A stretch of 64,000 nucleotides of DNA from JAOPZW01 sp963764585 (GTDB lineage: Bacteria > Actinomycetota > Thermoleophilia > Solirubrobacterales > Solirubrobacteraceae). Location of the stretch: contig CAVXTB010000002.1 of NCBI GenBank assembly GCA_963764585.1, positions 124,001-188,000 of the forward strand. Reading direction: 5' to 3'. The notes below the pieces were generated by a model that was not told where the DNA came from, did no database searches, and was given only the letters and a program-made list of their open reading frames with translations. Positions 41,797 to 50,446 of the stretch are shown piece after piece. A program made the position numbers and the translations under genes. Position 1 is the stretch's first letter, and each line of letters starts with the position of its first letter.

Positions 41797-42239
41797 GACC
41801 TTCCTCTCTTTGGAGTCTGTGGAGCTACGGGTGGTGGTCCTGGGGTACCGCTGTCCGGGCGAAGGACGCTCAGCACGGCGCTTGAGCAGCAGCTACTTCG
41901 GCATCGTGGTCTCCTGGTGTCGTGGGCCGCGCCGCTCGCGGCCCTTCACCTGATGAGCGGAGCCGGTCAGCGCTTCTCGACATGGAACACTCATTCAGCT
42001 CCCAGATCGTCGCGTACGAAGCACAAGAGTCACGCGCGCGCGAGGCCGCGCTTCCGTTTCGCCATCGTGAGCAGGCGTGCTGCAGTCCGCGTCTCAGACG
42101 CTCGTGCATCGTCCCCTGCGAGCGTCTGTCCAGCGCCGATCGAGACGCCCGCTTTCGGCGCAAGGCAACACTGTGCCGACGGGGTTACGTGGCCGCGATT
42201 GCGCGTGCCGGGCGGCTGTTGACGTAGCGCTAGGTCGAT
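41797..42239. other. Gene-free stretch
   Basis: About 440 bases between the VOC unit and the broken hydrolase. Frames are Arg/Ser/Cys-rich shadows. A small hairpin GGGCCGC-GCCGCTC-GCGGCCC lies around 41926-41946. No promoter was identified with confidence. Confidence 0.4.
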
Positions 42240-42981
42240 TCAAACGGGGTCCCCCTTCGCGAGGAGGAAACGCTCGAACCGCTCGGCGAACCCTGGCGCC
42301 GCGGCGACGAAATGCCCTGCGCCGGGTGCGACCAGGCGCTGCGCGTCGAGAGCGGCGGCCAGTGCATCGCAGATGCGCTCGATCCCCGGCGTGTGATCGC
42401 CTGAGGCGACCAGGGACGGCACTGCGGCTTTGCGAATTGGCTCGAGCGCCGGACGGGCCTCGCCAGGCACGCGACCGCCGTGCGCGCGACGAACGCCGTT
42501 GGCCACCGCTTCCGGGAGCGGTCCGTCATCGACCCCCGGCGCACCCGCCATGCGCAGAAACGCCCGCAGCACGTCTGGATTGGCGTCGAGACCCTCCCTC
42601 AGCACGGCGTCCCCGATCCGCTCAAGGCGCTCAACCTCCGGATCGCCTGGGACCAAGTGGTAGAGCGGGGGCTCGATCAAGGTCAGAGAGCGCACGTCCT
42701 CCGGCCTTCGGGCCGCCGCGATCAGGGTTCCGAGAACTCCATAGGAGTGGGCGACGACGTGAGGACGCGAGCCGAGCAGCGCGAAGATGTCGCCGGCGTC
42801 GGCCGCGAAGTCCTGGCCCCCATCCGAGGGCTTGGCGGGTAGCCGCGACGATGGACTGAGCAAGCGTCCACCGTGCACCCAGCGGCGCGAGTGCTCCCCA
42901 GGTGGCGTGCGGGCTTGCACCTCCGTGTACCAGCAGGACCTCGGAGCCCTCTCCCTCGCGTGTGACCGAGACCGCGCTCAC
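42240..42981 (-). pseudogene. Alpha/beta hydrolase broken by two frameshifts
   Basis: From GTG 42981: SAVSVTREGEGSEVLLVHGG then ASPHATWGALAPLGARWTLA in one frame, VHRRGYPPSP in a second (about 42840-42865), and SDGGQDFAADAGDIFALLGS to the end in a third. The parts join into a normal hydrolase: oxyanion VHGG, nucleophile AHSYG, the stretch LVASGDHTPGIE with the acid, and PGAGHFVAA with the His. Two close shifts in an otherwise intact gene suggest recent inactivation or assembly error. Confidence 0.7.
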
Positions 42982-43281
42982 GGCGCGAGGGTAGAGGGAG
43001 TGCCTCGACGCCGGTAGCCTCCAGCGACGCTCGACCCTAAGGATGGTCACCGGGCGAGCACGGCGGCGGCGGTGAGGGTCGGCTTCGACATTGAGGTCGT
43101 CAAGACCCTGGAGTCGGGCAAGCCGCGCGACCCGCAACCGCCTCCCGTCCAGATCGACGCGCTCGGCGGCACGGTCGAATGCCCTCGCGGAGCGCCTATC
43201 GCCGATCACACTGCGCGGGCGCACAGAGCCCGAGCTCATGACGCGTGGGCTCAGCCGGGACGCTCGACGGCGCGGGCTGTG

Positions 43282-43482
43282 ATGGCCGATTCGCCGTGCA
43301 TCGAGGATCTCCTGGCCGAGGCTCGCCACGAGCGCCACCGCGATGACCTGTACCGCGCGATGATGTCCGACCTGCGGCCCGCAACGCTGGCTCGGCTCGG
43401 GGAACTCGAGCGGGCCGTCCGACGCGCGGAGGCCCGCCTGCGTCAGGCCCAGCACGAGGGCGCGCCGCACACGCGCGACTGA
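43282..43482 (+). CDS. 66-residue coiled-coil protein
   Basis: ATG 43282 gives MADSPCIEDLLAEARHERHR then DDLYRAMMSDLRPATLARLG and a long charged helix ELERAVRRAEARLRQAQ. This looks like a common but unnamed small helical protein of related actinobacteria. The ribosome site is weak. The 300 bases upstream hold no supported gene; one minus frame there (RAAERVDLDGRRLRVARLAR) is protein-like but unassigned. Confidence 0.55.
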   Translation: MADSPCIEDLLAEARHERHRDDLYRAMMSDLRPATLARLGELERAVRRAEARLRQAQHEGAPHTRD

Positions 43483-43748
43483 CCGGCGCCCATGCCGGGC
43501 GCAGGCGAGCGGCGACGAACGCCAGCGCGCCAGCGTCTACTAACGCGCGATCGCCCTCCTGAACCGCCTCGACCACACGCGCCCTTCGCTAGACCGCGCC
43601 GCCTCGAGCGGCTCGTGGCGCAGCGGTACGCTCAAGCGACGTACGGGTCGAGCGCATCGCGCTCGATGACAGCGTGTTCGGCGCCCGCAGTCGTTGCCAC
43701 GAGCAGCGGTTCCGCGTTCGCAGTGCACAGACGCCGTGGAGGAATGAC

Positions 43749-43952
43749 GTGGCAACCGGAACGGTGAAGTGGTTCAACGACGACAAGGGCTTTGGCTTCA
43801 TCACGCCCGACGAGGGAGGCAAGGACCTCTTCGTCCACCACACCGGCATCAAGGCCGACGGCTTCAAGACGCTCGCCGAGGGCGCGAAGGTCTCCTTCGA
43901 CGCCGAGGCCGGCGACAAGGGCCCGAAGGCCGTCAACGTCACCACCCTCTAA
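43749..43952 (+). CDS. cspA: Cold-shock-domain protein (CspA-like)
   Basis: A 67-residue single-stranded nucleic-acid chaperone. GTG 43749 follows GGAGG by 6 bases. The OB fold shows TGTVKWFNDDKGFGFITPDE with RNP1 (KGFGFI) and RNP2 as DLFVHHTGI, and ends KGPKAVNVTTL. Constitutive or cold-induced expression cannot be decided. Two hairpins follow the stop. Confidence 0.95.
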   Translation: MATGTVKWFNDDKGFGFITPDEGGKDLFVHHTGIKADGFKTLAEGAKVSFDAEAGDKGPKAVNVTTL

Positions 43953-43996
43953 TCGCCGCTCGCCCGCCGCACGACAGTAACTACATAAGAGAGATC

Positions 43997-44016
43997 CCCG
44001 CGCCAGAGGACGCGGG
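43997..44016 (+). terminator. Hairpin after the cold-shock gene
   Basis: CCCGCG (43997-44002) pairs with CGCGGG (44011-44016) across an 8-base loop, 44 bases after the stop. No T run. Confidence 0.45.
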
Positions 44017-44090
44017 TGCCCGGGTCGAGGAGACGTCCTTGCGGGCGACGCGCCCATCGGCCGTGACGGGGAACCTCAAGCTCCCTCGCC

Positions 44091-44122
44091 AGCAGCTCGC
44101 CACCGCCTATCGGCGAGCTGCT
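44091..44122. terminator. Perfect 11-base hairpin between convergent genes
   Basis: AGCAGCTCGCC (44091-44101) and GGCGAGCTGCT (44112-44122) around a 10-base loop, in the 366-base gap between the cold-shock gene and the convergent secreted-protein gene. It could end transcription from either side. The rest of the gap has no supported gene; a plus frame right after it (REHAGEQLAAWARVHAYDVP) looks protein-like but has no start. Confidence 0.55.
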
Positions 44123-44318
44123 CGTGCCGCGGGAGCACGCGGGAGAGCAGCTTGCCGCCTGGGCGCGCGTGCACGCGTACGACGTGCCCAGGCCGCGCCT
44201 TGAGGACCGTGGTCGGCGGCGGCAGCGGCGAAGGCGGCGGCGCCGCGAGGATCGCTGGACCGTCATCGCGGAGCGGGCGCCCTCCCGACGCCCGCTCACG
44301 CGTGCAAGCACGACCTCC

Positions 44319-44849
44319 TCAGTCGCCCTGCTTGGTTTCGTGTCGTTCGTCGCTGGAGGGCGGCGCGAAGACGACCTTCCTGAAGGTCACCACGCCTGCC
44401 GCGCTCTTGTCCTCGCACTTCTTGGCCACCGCCGTCACCTTCCCGATCACCTGCACCTTGCTGGCGGGCGCCGGCGGCTGGGTGACGCCGTCGCCAAGGC
44501 TCACGCGCACGTTGGTGAGCGTCAGCGTCTGCTGGCCGGACAGGGCCCTGGCCCAGTGGTTGGTGTGGGTCACGGTGAGCGTGACGGTGCCGCTGTAGCG
44601 GTCGTCGGTGGCGTCATTGGGCGTGTTCTGGCCGGCGCTCTGCGTCAGGCCGTCCGCGACGAGCGTCCCGCCGACGACGTAGCCGACGGAGCGGGCCTTG
44701 CACTTGTGCGACTTGCCGTGCGCCCCCTGCGACTTGCCGTGCTCCTTGCCGGACTGACCGCCGGTCCCCGGCGGCTTGTCGGCACCCGCGTAGGCCGGGA
44801 CGGCCAGCCCACAGGCCGCGAGGGTCATCCAGACGAGCGTCCTGTGCAT
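44319..44849 (-). CDS. Secreted protein, function unknown
   Basis: A 176-residue exported protein. ATG 44849 follows AAGGAGAACGG. The signal peptide is MHRTLVWMTLAACGLAVPAY with cleavage after AYA. A Lys/Gly/His-rich linker (GKEHGKSQGAHGKSHKC) leads to a beta-rich domain of about 120 residues (RSVGYVVGGTLVADGLTQSA, TVTLTVTHTNHWARAL, LTLTNVRVSLGDGV) with two cysteines. I think similar proteins recur in this lineage, but the role is unknown. It is convergent with the cold-shock gene. Confidence 0.75.
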   Translation of the reverse strand: MHRTLVWMTLAACGLAVPAYAGADKPPGTGGQSGKEHGKSQGAHGKSHKCKARSVGYVVGGTLVADGLTQSAGQNTPNDATDDRYSGTVTLTVTHTNHWARALSGQQTLTLTNVRVSLGDGVTQPPAPASKVQVIGKVTAVAKKCEDKSAAGVVTFRKVVFAPPSSDERHETKQGD

Positions 44850-45060
44850 CCGTTCTCCTTGACGAGCGGGTCGTGGCTTGCCACTTGGACAACGCGCCGA
44901 CGCGCGCTGGGTCAGGAGGTTGTTCCGCGTTGGCCGTGAGCCGGCCACTTGACTGCGACGGAGCCGCCCCGGTGGCGCGCTTGGCGGGCTTCGCGCCGGC
45001 GTCCGGGGTGGTTGTCGGTTCGGGCACTGAGACGAATGTGCACGCCTACTAGCCGTTGGC

Positions 45061-45555
45061 GTGTCCGGTCCCGCCCGCGAAGCCACGGCAGCCACCCGCC
45101 GCCTGGCCGAGGTGCTCGGCGCTGACACGCGGTCGGCAGATGCCGCGCGGATCCTGCGGGTGCCCGGCACGCGCAACCTCAAGCACGATCCGCCGCGTGC
45201 CGTGACGGTCTCGTGTTTCAAGCCCGCGCGGCGGTTCGTGGTCAGCGAGCTCGTCGGGACCGAGGCCCGCCATGCCCTGGAGTGCGGCGCTCGTCACGTG
45301 ACCCCACAGGACTGCGTCCCCCGCTGGGAGGTCCTCGCACATGGCGATGTCACGATCGTGGTGGGCGGGGTCCGCGTGGCGTTCGGTGACTGGATCGCCG
45401 GCGATCAGGACGGTCTCGTGATCGTGCCGCGTGAGCGGATCGACGAGGTCCTCGGCGAGGCCGAGGGCAAGGTCGCCACGGAGAACGAGATCTGCGAGTC
45501 GGTGCGGCGTAGGACCCTGCCGCTTGAGGCCTACGAGCGGTTCGGCACGTTCTGA
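45061..45555 (+). CDS. In-frame chimera: DNA primase/polymerase fragment joined to an RraA-family C-terminus
   Basis: GTG 45061 opens a 164-residue frame. Residues 12-66 (RRLAEVLGADTRSADAARIL, RVPGTRNLKHDPPRAVTV) match the middle of AEP-type bifunctional primase/polymerases. Residues about 95-164 (TIVVGGVRVAFGDWIAGDQD, GLVIVPRERIDEVLGEAEGK, EICESVRRRTLPLEAYERFG) match the last third of RraA-type aldolase/regulator proteins. Neither catalytic core is complete. The joint is around residues 67-93. It is either a fused remnant or a new small gene; no good ribosome site is seen. Coding composition is kept throughout. Confidence 0.55.
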   Translation: MSGPAREATAATRRLAEVLGADTRSADAARILRVPGTRNLKHDPPRAVTVSCFKPARRFVVSELVGTEARHALECGARHVTPQDCVPRWEVLAHGDVTIVVGGVRVAFGDWIAGDQDGLVIVPRERIDEVLGEAEGKVATENEICESVRRRTLPLEAYERFGTF

Positions 45556-45740
45556 GCGGCGATCGCAGGCGAGGCGCCCCGCGGGTGGAGCGGAGCGCCT
45601 CGTTGCCGAGAAATCGGTGGCCGCTGAGGAAACTTGAGTGCGGCGGGTCGAGCGCCAGCGCCGTCAGCCTCCCGACACCGTAGACCCGACCTGGACCTTC
45701 GGGGGGCGCCGGCGAGAGGCGGGTGGTGTCGGGTGGCCGC

Positions 45741-47573
45741 ATGAGCCTTCCCGGCGTGCTCGCGGCGCTCGTCGCTCTGCTCGGCATTCCGGTCTCGCTC
45801 GCCGCCGCGGCGGCCCCGCTGGGCGCCCCGAGCACGCTCGTTCGCGTCGGGCCCGGCGTCACCGAGAGCTCCCAGCGCCAGGTCGTGCGCACGCGCGATG
45901 GCTTCGTTCACATCGCCGCCGTGGACGACGAGGGCTACGACGGCGGCCCGGATGCCTACCTGCACATGTATCGCGCGACCACCGCCGGCCTTCCGACGGA
46001 GTTCAACGTGGCGGACGCCTCCCACGAGCCGCACGTGTCCCTCCCCCTGGATCTCAGCGGGGGAGATGCCCGGATCGATGCGGACGGGACGATCCACGTG
46101 ACGTACGTCGTCGCGAACCTCGGTGGCGACGACGTGGGGGAGTACCGCGGCAGCTCGCTCACCGTGAAGTACCAGACGTTCGATACGGGCACCGAAGCGT
46201 GGGGTCCGGCCCGGACCGTGACCACGCTGGCCTTCGACGGCGATGGCGTGCGCGGCAAGATCGTCTCGGCGCTGGCGCTCGACCCGTCGGGCTCGCCGCT
46301 GGTCATCACGGCGTCCTCGGCCGGTGTCAGCGCGTGGTCCCCGGCGCCGGACGGCGCGTGGGCGCGCAGCGCCGTGGCGGGCGAGGACGCGTTGCATCCA
46401 TCGGTGGCGTTCGACGCCGGCGGGCGGGCGCATCTGGCCTGGTTGTCGTCGCCGATCGGCACGCCGAGCATCCGCTATGCGGCGCGTGCGCCGGATGGGA
46501 GCTGGTCGGCGCCAGAGGTCGTAGCGGACGACGACGTGCTGCCCAACGACACGATCGACCAGAGCCCGAGCCTGGCCTTCGACGCGGCCGCCCGACCGAC
46601 GGTGCTGTGGCTCAGCCGCAGCGACGATGTCCGTGTCGCGGTCGGCGACGGCGATGGCGTGTGGACGCGGGACGATCCGCCGGCGACGTTCGCGCATTCG
46701 CCGGGTCTCTACCTCCGTGGCGACGACCGGCTCGTGTTCCTGGGACACGACAGGGACACCCACCCCGCCTACCTGTCCTACGACGCAGACAGCGCCGACT
46801 GGTCGAGCGTCGGCGTGTTCGCCCCGCCTGCCGACGAGGGCGACCGCTATGCCTACGACGGAGGGGCGTCGCCGCGCTTCGACCCGCTCTTCGATCCGGA
46901 TTGCCGCATGGTCGACGTCGCCTTCTTCTCCGAGTACTCCAGGCAGCCCGGGCGGATTGGCCTGCCGGACCTGTACTACGCCGCCGTGACGCTGCCCGAG
47001 CCTCCTGGGGGGTGCCCGCCCGCGCCGGGCATGGGCGACTCAGGCGGCTCGGGTGGAGACGGGGGTGGCGCCACGCCCGACCCCGGCGGTCCGGCGTCCG
47101 ACCCAGGCGTCCCCACGGTCCTGCTCGGGGACGAGCGCATTGCGCCGCAGCTCGACACCAACCCACCCGGCATCGCGGAGGCGTTCGAGAGCGTCGCGCC
47201 CGCCACCGGCACGGTCACCTCGATCCGGATCTACCTCGACGCGTCGTCGACGGGCGAAACGCTCACCGCCGGCCTGTACGCCGACCACGACGGTCATCCG
47301 GGCTCGCTGCTCGCGTATGGAAACGCCACCGCCAAGGCCGGCGCGTGGAACGCGATCTCGCTTCCCGCCCCCACGGTGACAGCAGGAGATCACTATTGGA
47401 TTGCGTTGCTCGGAACGGGGAGTGGGCGGATCGCGTTCCGCGACGACCCAGGGGGCGGGTGCCGCAGCGAGACGACGCCGTCGTCGATGAGCCTCGACTC
47501 GCTGCCGTCGGAGTGGAGCACGGGCAACGAGTTCGGCGACTGCCCGGTCTCCGCTTATGGCATCGGCCGGTAG
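45741..47573 (+). CDS. Secreted beta-propeller protein with a C-terminal jelly-roll-like domain
   Basis: A 610-residue exported protein. Signal peptide MSLPGVLAALVALLGIPVSL, cleaved near AAAAA|PLG. Residues about 35-420 contain repeated sialidase-like propeller blades (e.g. HPSVAFDAGGRAHLAWLSSP and QSPSLAFDAAARPTVLWLSR). A Gly/Pro linker (DSGGSGGDGGGATPDPGGPA) separates it from a C-terminal domain of about 150 residues with GTVTSIRIYLDASSTGETLT and HYWIALLGTGSGRIAFRDDP, typical of choice-of-anchor/carbohydrate-binding-like folds. The start is ambiguous between ATG 45741 and GTG 45723/45726. Role in surface binding is inferred. Confidence 0.8.
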   Translation: MSLPGVLAALVALLGIPVSLAAAAAPLGAPSTLVRVGPGVTESSQRQVVRTRDGFVHIAAVDDEGYDGGPDAYLHMYRATTAGLPTEFNVADASHEPHVSLPLDLSGGDARIDADGTIHVTYVVANLGGDDVGEYRGSSLTVKYQTFDTGTEAWGPARTVTTLAFDGDGVRGKIVSALALDPSGSPLVITASSAGVSAWSPAPDGAWARSAVAGEDALHPSVAFDAGGRAHLAWLSSPIGTPSIRYAARAPDGSWSAPEVVADDDVLPNDTIDQSPSLAFDAAARPTVLWLSRSDDVRVAVGDGDGVWTRDDPPATFAHSPGLYLRGDDRLVFLGHDRDTHPAYLSYDADSADWSSVGVFAPPADEGDRYAYDGGASPRFDPLFDPDCRMVDVAFFSEYSRQPGRIGLPDLYYAAVTLPEPPGGCPPAPGMGDSGGSGGDGGGATPDPGGPASDPGVPTVLLGDERIAPQLDTNPPGIAEAFESVAPATGTVTSIRIYLDASSTGETLTAGLYADHDGHPGSLLAYGNATAKAGAWNAISLPAPTVTAGDHYWIALLGTGSGRIAFRDDPGGGCRSETTPSSMSLDSLPSEWSTGNEFGDCPVSAYGIGR

Positions 47574-48040
47574 CCCTGGGTGACTCCGTCGGCTGCGGCT
47601 CACGGTCGGCGGTCCGCGTGGGCAACCCAGGCCTAGCGCGCGGGCGCGGCCATGACGTTAGAGGCCGGCTTCGGGATTGGCCCAAGGGAAGGAACGTAGG
47701 GAGCCCCCGGGCCGCCCGGCACCTGACGGGTGGGGCCGCGCCCGCGCTGCCCCTGACGCCTCTGCAACGCTTCGCGGCGGCGAAGGTCAGGGGCAACGGG
47801 TCTCGCGGGCGGTGTCCTCCCGCTCCTCGTGTCCAACCAGGGGGCGCCTGCCATGGTCGTGACGAAGACAGGAAGCCTTCGGCGAGGGCGCTCGCGCGAC
47901 TCGCCGTTTGGTACGCCGATTACTGCGCGGCCGGCCGTCGTCGCGGCGCACCTCGCGCCTGCTCACAAACGGCGAGAAGGGCACCCAATCCGAACGATCG
48001 ACGTGGCGCAGGTCCGCGGGCTGGTTAGGCTCCATGGACC
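47574..48040. other. Gene-free stretch with a nested hairpin element
   Basis: About 470 bases with no supported gene. It holds the structured element at 47748-47799, which has a counterpart in the leader of the gene at 50354. Confidence 0.45.
47748..47799 (-). repeat. Nested hairpin element, copy 1
   Basis: TGCCCCTGAC (47748-47757) pairs perfectly with GTCAGGGGCA (47786-47795), and inside lies CTTCGC-GGCG-GCGAAG (47770-47785), also perfect. The block CTCTGC...AACGC...GGCGAAGGTCAGG..GCAACGG (47760-47799) recurs at 50400-50446. Read on the minus strand it starts CCGTTGC-CCCTGACC. No gene follows it on that strand. Confidence 0.5.
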
Positions 48041-48631
48041 GTGGATTGGCGAGACATGGCACGGCTGCGGTCGCCGGGCTTCACGGAGGCCCGCCGCGGC
48101 TACGACAAGCACGAGGTCGACAAGTTCCTCGAGCAGCTCGTCGACTGGCTCGAGACCGACGCGGCGGAGGACATCGGTCAGGTCGCGGTCACGCGCAAGC
48201 TCGAGCTCGTCGGCAAGTCGACCGCGCACATCCTGCTGACCACCGAGCAGGAGGCCCAGGAGCTCAAGCGCCAGACCGAGGAGGACTGCGCCCAGCTGCG
48301 CGCCAAGGCCGAGACGGACGCGCAGAAGGTCCGCGACGCCGCCGACGCCTACGCCAAGCAGGTCCGCGCGCAGGCCGACGACGACGCTCGCCGCGCGCGC
48401 GAGGAGGCGGCGGCCGAGGCCACCGAGACGATCGAGGACGGCCTGCGTCGCCGCGGCCAGATCGACGACCAGATCAACGAGCTCGAGACCCACCGCGCCG
48501 GCGTGCTCGACGGGCTGGGCCGCCTGCGCGCCGAGCTCGGCGCCACGATCGACGCGCACCGGCCCGCACCGTCGAACAACGGCGAGCCCGACGGCAAGGC
48601 GCCCGACGCCGAGCCCGCCCCGCGGAGCTGA
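48041..48631 (+). CDS. DivIVA-like coiled-coil protein
   Basis: A 196-residue protein. The N-terminus has the DivIVA signature SPGFTEARRGYDKHEVDKFL (a short membrane-curvature-sensing motif) followed by a long coiled coil from about 60 to 165 (TTEQEAQELKRQTEEDCAQL, AKAETDAQKVRDAADAYAKQ and on) and a Pro/Asn-rich tail. DivIVA/Wag31 proteins mark the cell poles and organise wall growth; this one is a shorter paralogue-type with an inserted segment after residue 35. GTG 48041 and ATG 48056 are both possible starts. No cell-division genes are beside it. Confidence 0.82.
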   Translation: MDWRDMARLRSPGFTEARRGYDKHEVDKFLEQLVDWLETDAAEDIGQVAVTRKLELVGKSTAHILLTTEQEAQELKRQTEEDCAQLRAKAETDAQKVRDAADAYAKQVRAQADDDARRAREEAAAEATETIEDGLRRRGQIDDQINELETHRAGVLDGLGRLRAELGATIDAHRPAPSNNGEPDGKAPDAEPAPRS

Positions 48632-48926
48632 CGCTCACGCGCGGGGACGTTAACGGAGCCCGAGCGAATCGGCGTGCGCTCGCCCGCCTCGGCAGCACGA
48701 ACGGCGCCGACGAGCACTCCCGTTGCGGGCGACCAGGACGAGGACGAGCCGCAGGCGACAGCGCGCCCGCGTCGTCCAGCGATTACGGTGGTCCGCGCCC
48801 GCCGGACTCTGTGGAAACCAGCACCGGGGCTGTCGCTGCTCCGATCCGTGCAAGGCGCTAGCTGTCGGGCACTGTCGGTACGCACCAGTCGTTTCCCGTC
48901 GAGGCCTGTCCCGTCCGACCGCAGGG

Positions 48927-49121
48927 TCAATGGACTGCGGTCGCGTCGACTCCGGCCGGTGCAAATGCGTTGCGCTCGCCGGCGGCAACGAGCGACTCGA
49001 GGATCCTGGAGTCCAGCATCGAGCCCGCGGCGTCGACCGCCTCGATCGCCGCGGCCAGCTGCGCGCGGTCATGAACGCGCTTCTTGAGCAGAGAGGCGCG
49101 GCGCTCCGAGCCGGACTCCAG
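48927..49121 (-). pseudogene. Response-regulator fragment in frame behind the stop of the next gene
   Basis: Directly after the TAG of the gene at 49122, the same frame continues for 64 codons: SERRASLLKKRVHDRAQLAA, AIEAVDAAGSMLDSRILESL, VAAGERNAFAPAG. This resembles the end of a NarL-type receiver (YLLKDRV...DAVRRVAAGGSALDP) without the phosphorylation site or the DNA-binding part. There is no start codon, so it is read as a remnant. The 295 bases below it to 48632 hold nothing supported. Confidence 0.45.
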
Positions 49122-49955
49122 CTACAGGCGAACGATCACGCCAGAGGTGAAGACGTTCGTCGCGCGGTTGCTGCCGACGACGACGATCCTCAGGGTGAAG
49201 GTCACGCGCTTGAGCCCCTGGTGCTGGTACCTGCGGCGCCACTTCTTGCGCAGCGCGACCTCGACGACGTACGTCCCGGCCTTGTGCTCGACGCGCGTGG
49301 TGCCGACGACGCGCGTGCCCTTCTTCAACTGAGCCTTGATGACCGACTTGCGCGCGATGCGGATCGTCGCGCTGGCGAACCGCCGACCGCCACGAACGCG
49401 CAGCAGCGCGGGGGCCCTTCTCAGCGAGCTGGGCGAGGCGCCGGGCACCGTCGGCGACACGCCGGTCGAGCCTCCGGCCGCTCCGCCGCCGCCTCCGCTT
49501 CCGCCCGACCCGGACGTCTTGCGGTTGGTGAAGGCGCAGTACTGGTCCTCGCCGACGTCGTGGGTGATCGTCACTCGCCCGTTCGCGATGTCGTACGCGA
49601 AAGTGCCGGTGCCCGCCTTGTTCACGCACTGGATGTCGGCGACCTTCCAGCCCGCGGGTGGCAGCGCCTGGAAGGTGTAGAAGTGGCCGTACACGTTGGG
49701 ATCGGGGCCGAAGCTCGCCTTCGCGCCGTCGCCAAGCGTGAAGTCGGGAATCAGCGGGGTCGTCAGATCAGACGCGAACAGGCGATAGGTGATCAGCGTC
49801 GCGTCACCTGCCGGGTCGTTGTAGCTCTGGATCTCAAGCGTCGCGCTCGCCTTTGCCGCCATCGCCGCCATGAACGCCACGATCAAGGTCGCGAGCACGA
49901 GGATCCTGGGCCGGGGGCCGCGTCTGGGATCAGCGAGAAGCATGGGGTGGGACAT
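49122..49955 (-). CDS. Secreted prealbumin-fold / Ig-like protein
   Basis: A 277-residue protein. The N-terminal helix PRILVLATLIVAFMAAMAAK is a signal peptide or anchor. Residues about 40-150 follow the SpaA-type prealbumin fold: FYTFQALPPAGWKVADIQCV and the final strand HDVGEDQYCAFTNRK, with a Cys pair. A poly-Gly linker leads to a basic beta domain (RRFASATIRIARKSVIKAQL, GTYVVEVALRKKWRRRY). Start ATG 49955 is used; no strong ribosome site. Likely displayed on the cell surface. Confidence 0.75.
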   Translation of the reverse strand: MSHPMLLADPRRGPRPRILVLATLIVAFMAAMAAKASATLEIQSYNDPAGDATLITYRLFASDLTTPLIPDFTLGDGAKASFGPDPNVYGHFYTFQALPPAGWKVADIQCVNKAGTGTFAYDIANGRVTITHDVGEDQYCAFTNRKTSGSGGSGGGGGAAGGSTGVSPTVPGASPSSLRRAPALLRVRGGRRFASATIRIARKSVIKAQLKKGTRVVGTTRVEHKAGTYVVEVALRKKWRRRYQHQGLKRVTFTLRIVVVGSNRATNVFTSGVIVRL

Positions 49956-50057
49956 GGGCAGGCGCTCTGACTTTCGGGTCGCGGACAAGACACGCGAGCA
50001 GTCCATGTCTCGCGCGTTGGGTGGTGAGCCGCCCTGGACGGCCGGCGCAAGGTGCTG

Positions 50058-50354
50058 CTACGGCACGTTATTGCCGCCCGGGTTCGGCACGCCCCCGGAG
50101 GTGGGGATCTCGTCCCCGCCGCGGTTGCCGGCGTTGTACGAGTTGCCGGGATCGCCGCCGTAGCAGTGCTCGCCTACGACGAAGGTGATCGCGTCGCTGC
50201 CGTTCCCGTTGCCGGCGTTGCACTTCGCCTTCCCTTGGGACGGCGGCGGGGGCGGGGGGCACTTCCACGCCACCGCCGCTGCCGGCGCCAGCGCACTGAT
50301 CCCGAGTACCGCCCCGACCGACGCCGCGGCGAACCTGCTCTTGACCATCAGCAT
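50058..50354 (-). CDS. Small secreted Gly/Asn-rich protein
   Basis: A 98-residue protein. Signal peptide VKSRFAAASVGAVLGISALA ending near AAAVA. The mature part begins WKCPPPPPPSQGKAKC and continues with Asn/Gly-rich repeats (NAGNGNGSD, NSYNAGNRGGDE, NPGGNN) and three cysteines (one near CYGGD). CCAGGAGGTCC just upstream is a strong ribosome site. Its leader contains the second copy of the nested hairpin element. Function unknown. Confidence 0.7.
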   Translation of the reverse strand: MLMVKSRFAAASVGAVLGISALAPAAAVAWKCPPPPPPSQGKAKCNAGNGNGSDAITFVVGEHCYGGDPGNSYNAGNRGGDEIPTSGGVPNPGGNNVP

Positions 50355-50399
50355 CCTGGACCTCCTGGTTGCTGCTCGTCGCCACCGGCGACGCTTCCC

Positions 50400-50446
50400 C
50401 TCTGCCGCTAGAACGCCGCTGCGTGGCGAAGGTCAGGTAGCAACGG
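50400..50446 (-). repeat. Nested hairpin element, copy 2, in the leader of the small secreted protein
   Basis: The block CTCTGC..AACGC..GGCGAAGGTCAGG..GCAACGG matches copy 1 with small insertions; on the minus strand it starts CCGTTGCTACCTGACCTTCG. CGCC/GGCG (50414-50417, 50425-50428) forms the inner hairpin. It ends about 46 bases upstream of the start codon at 50354. Confidence 0.5.
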
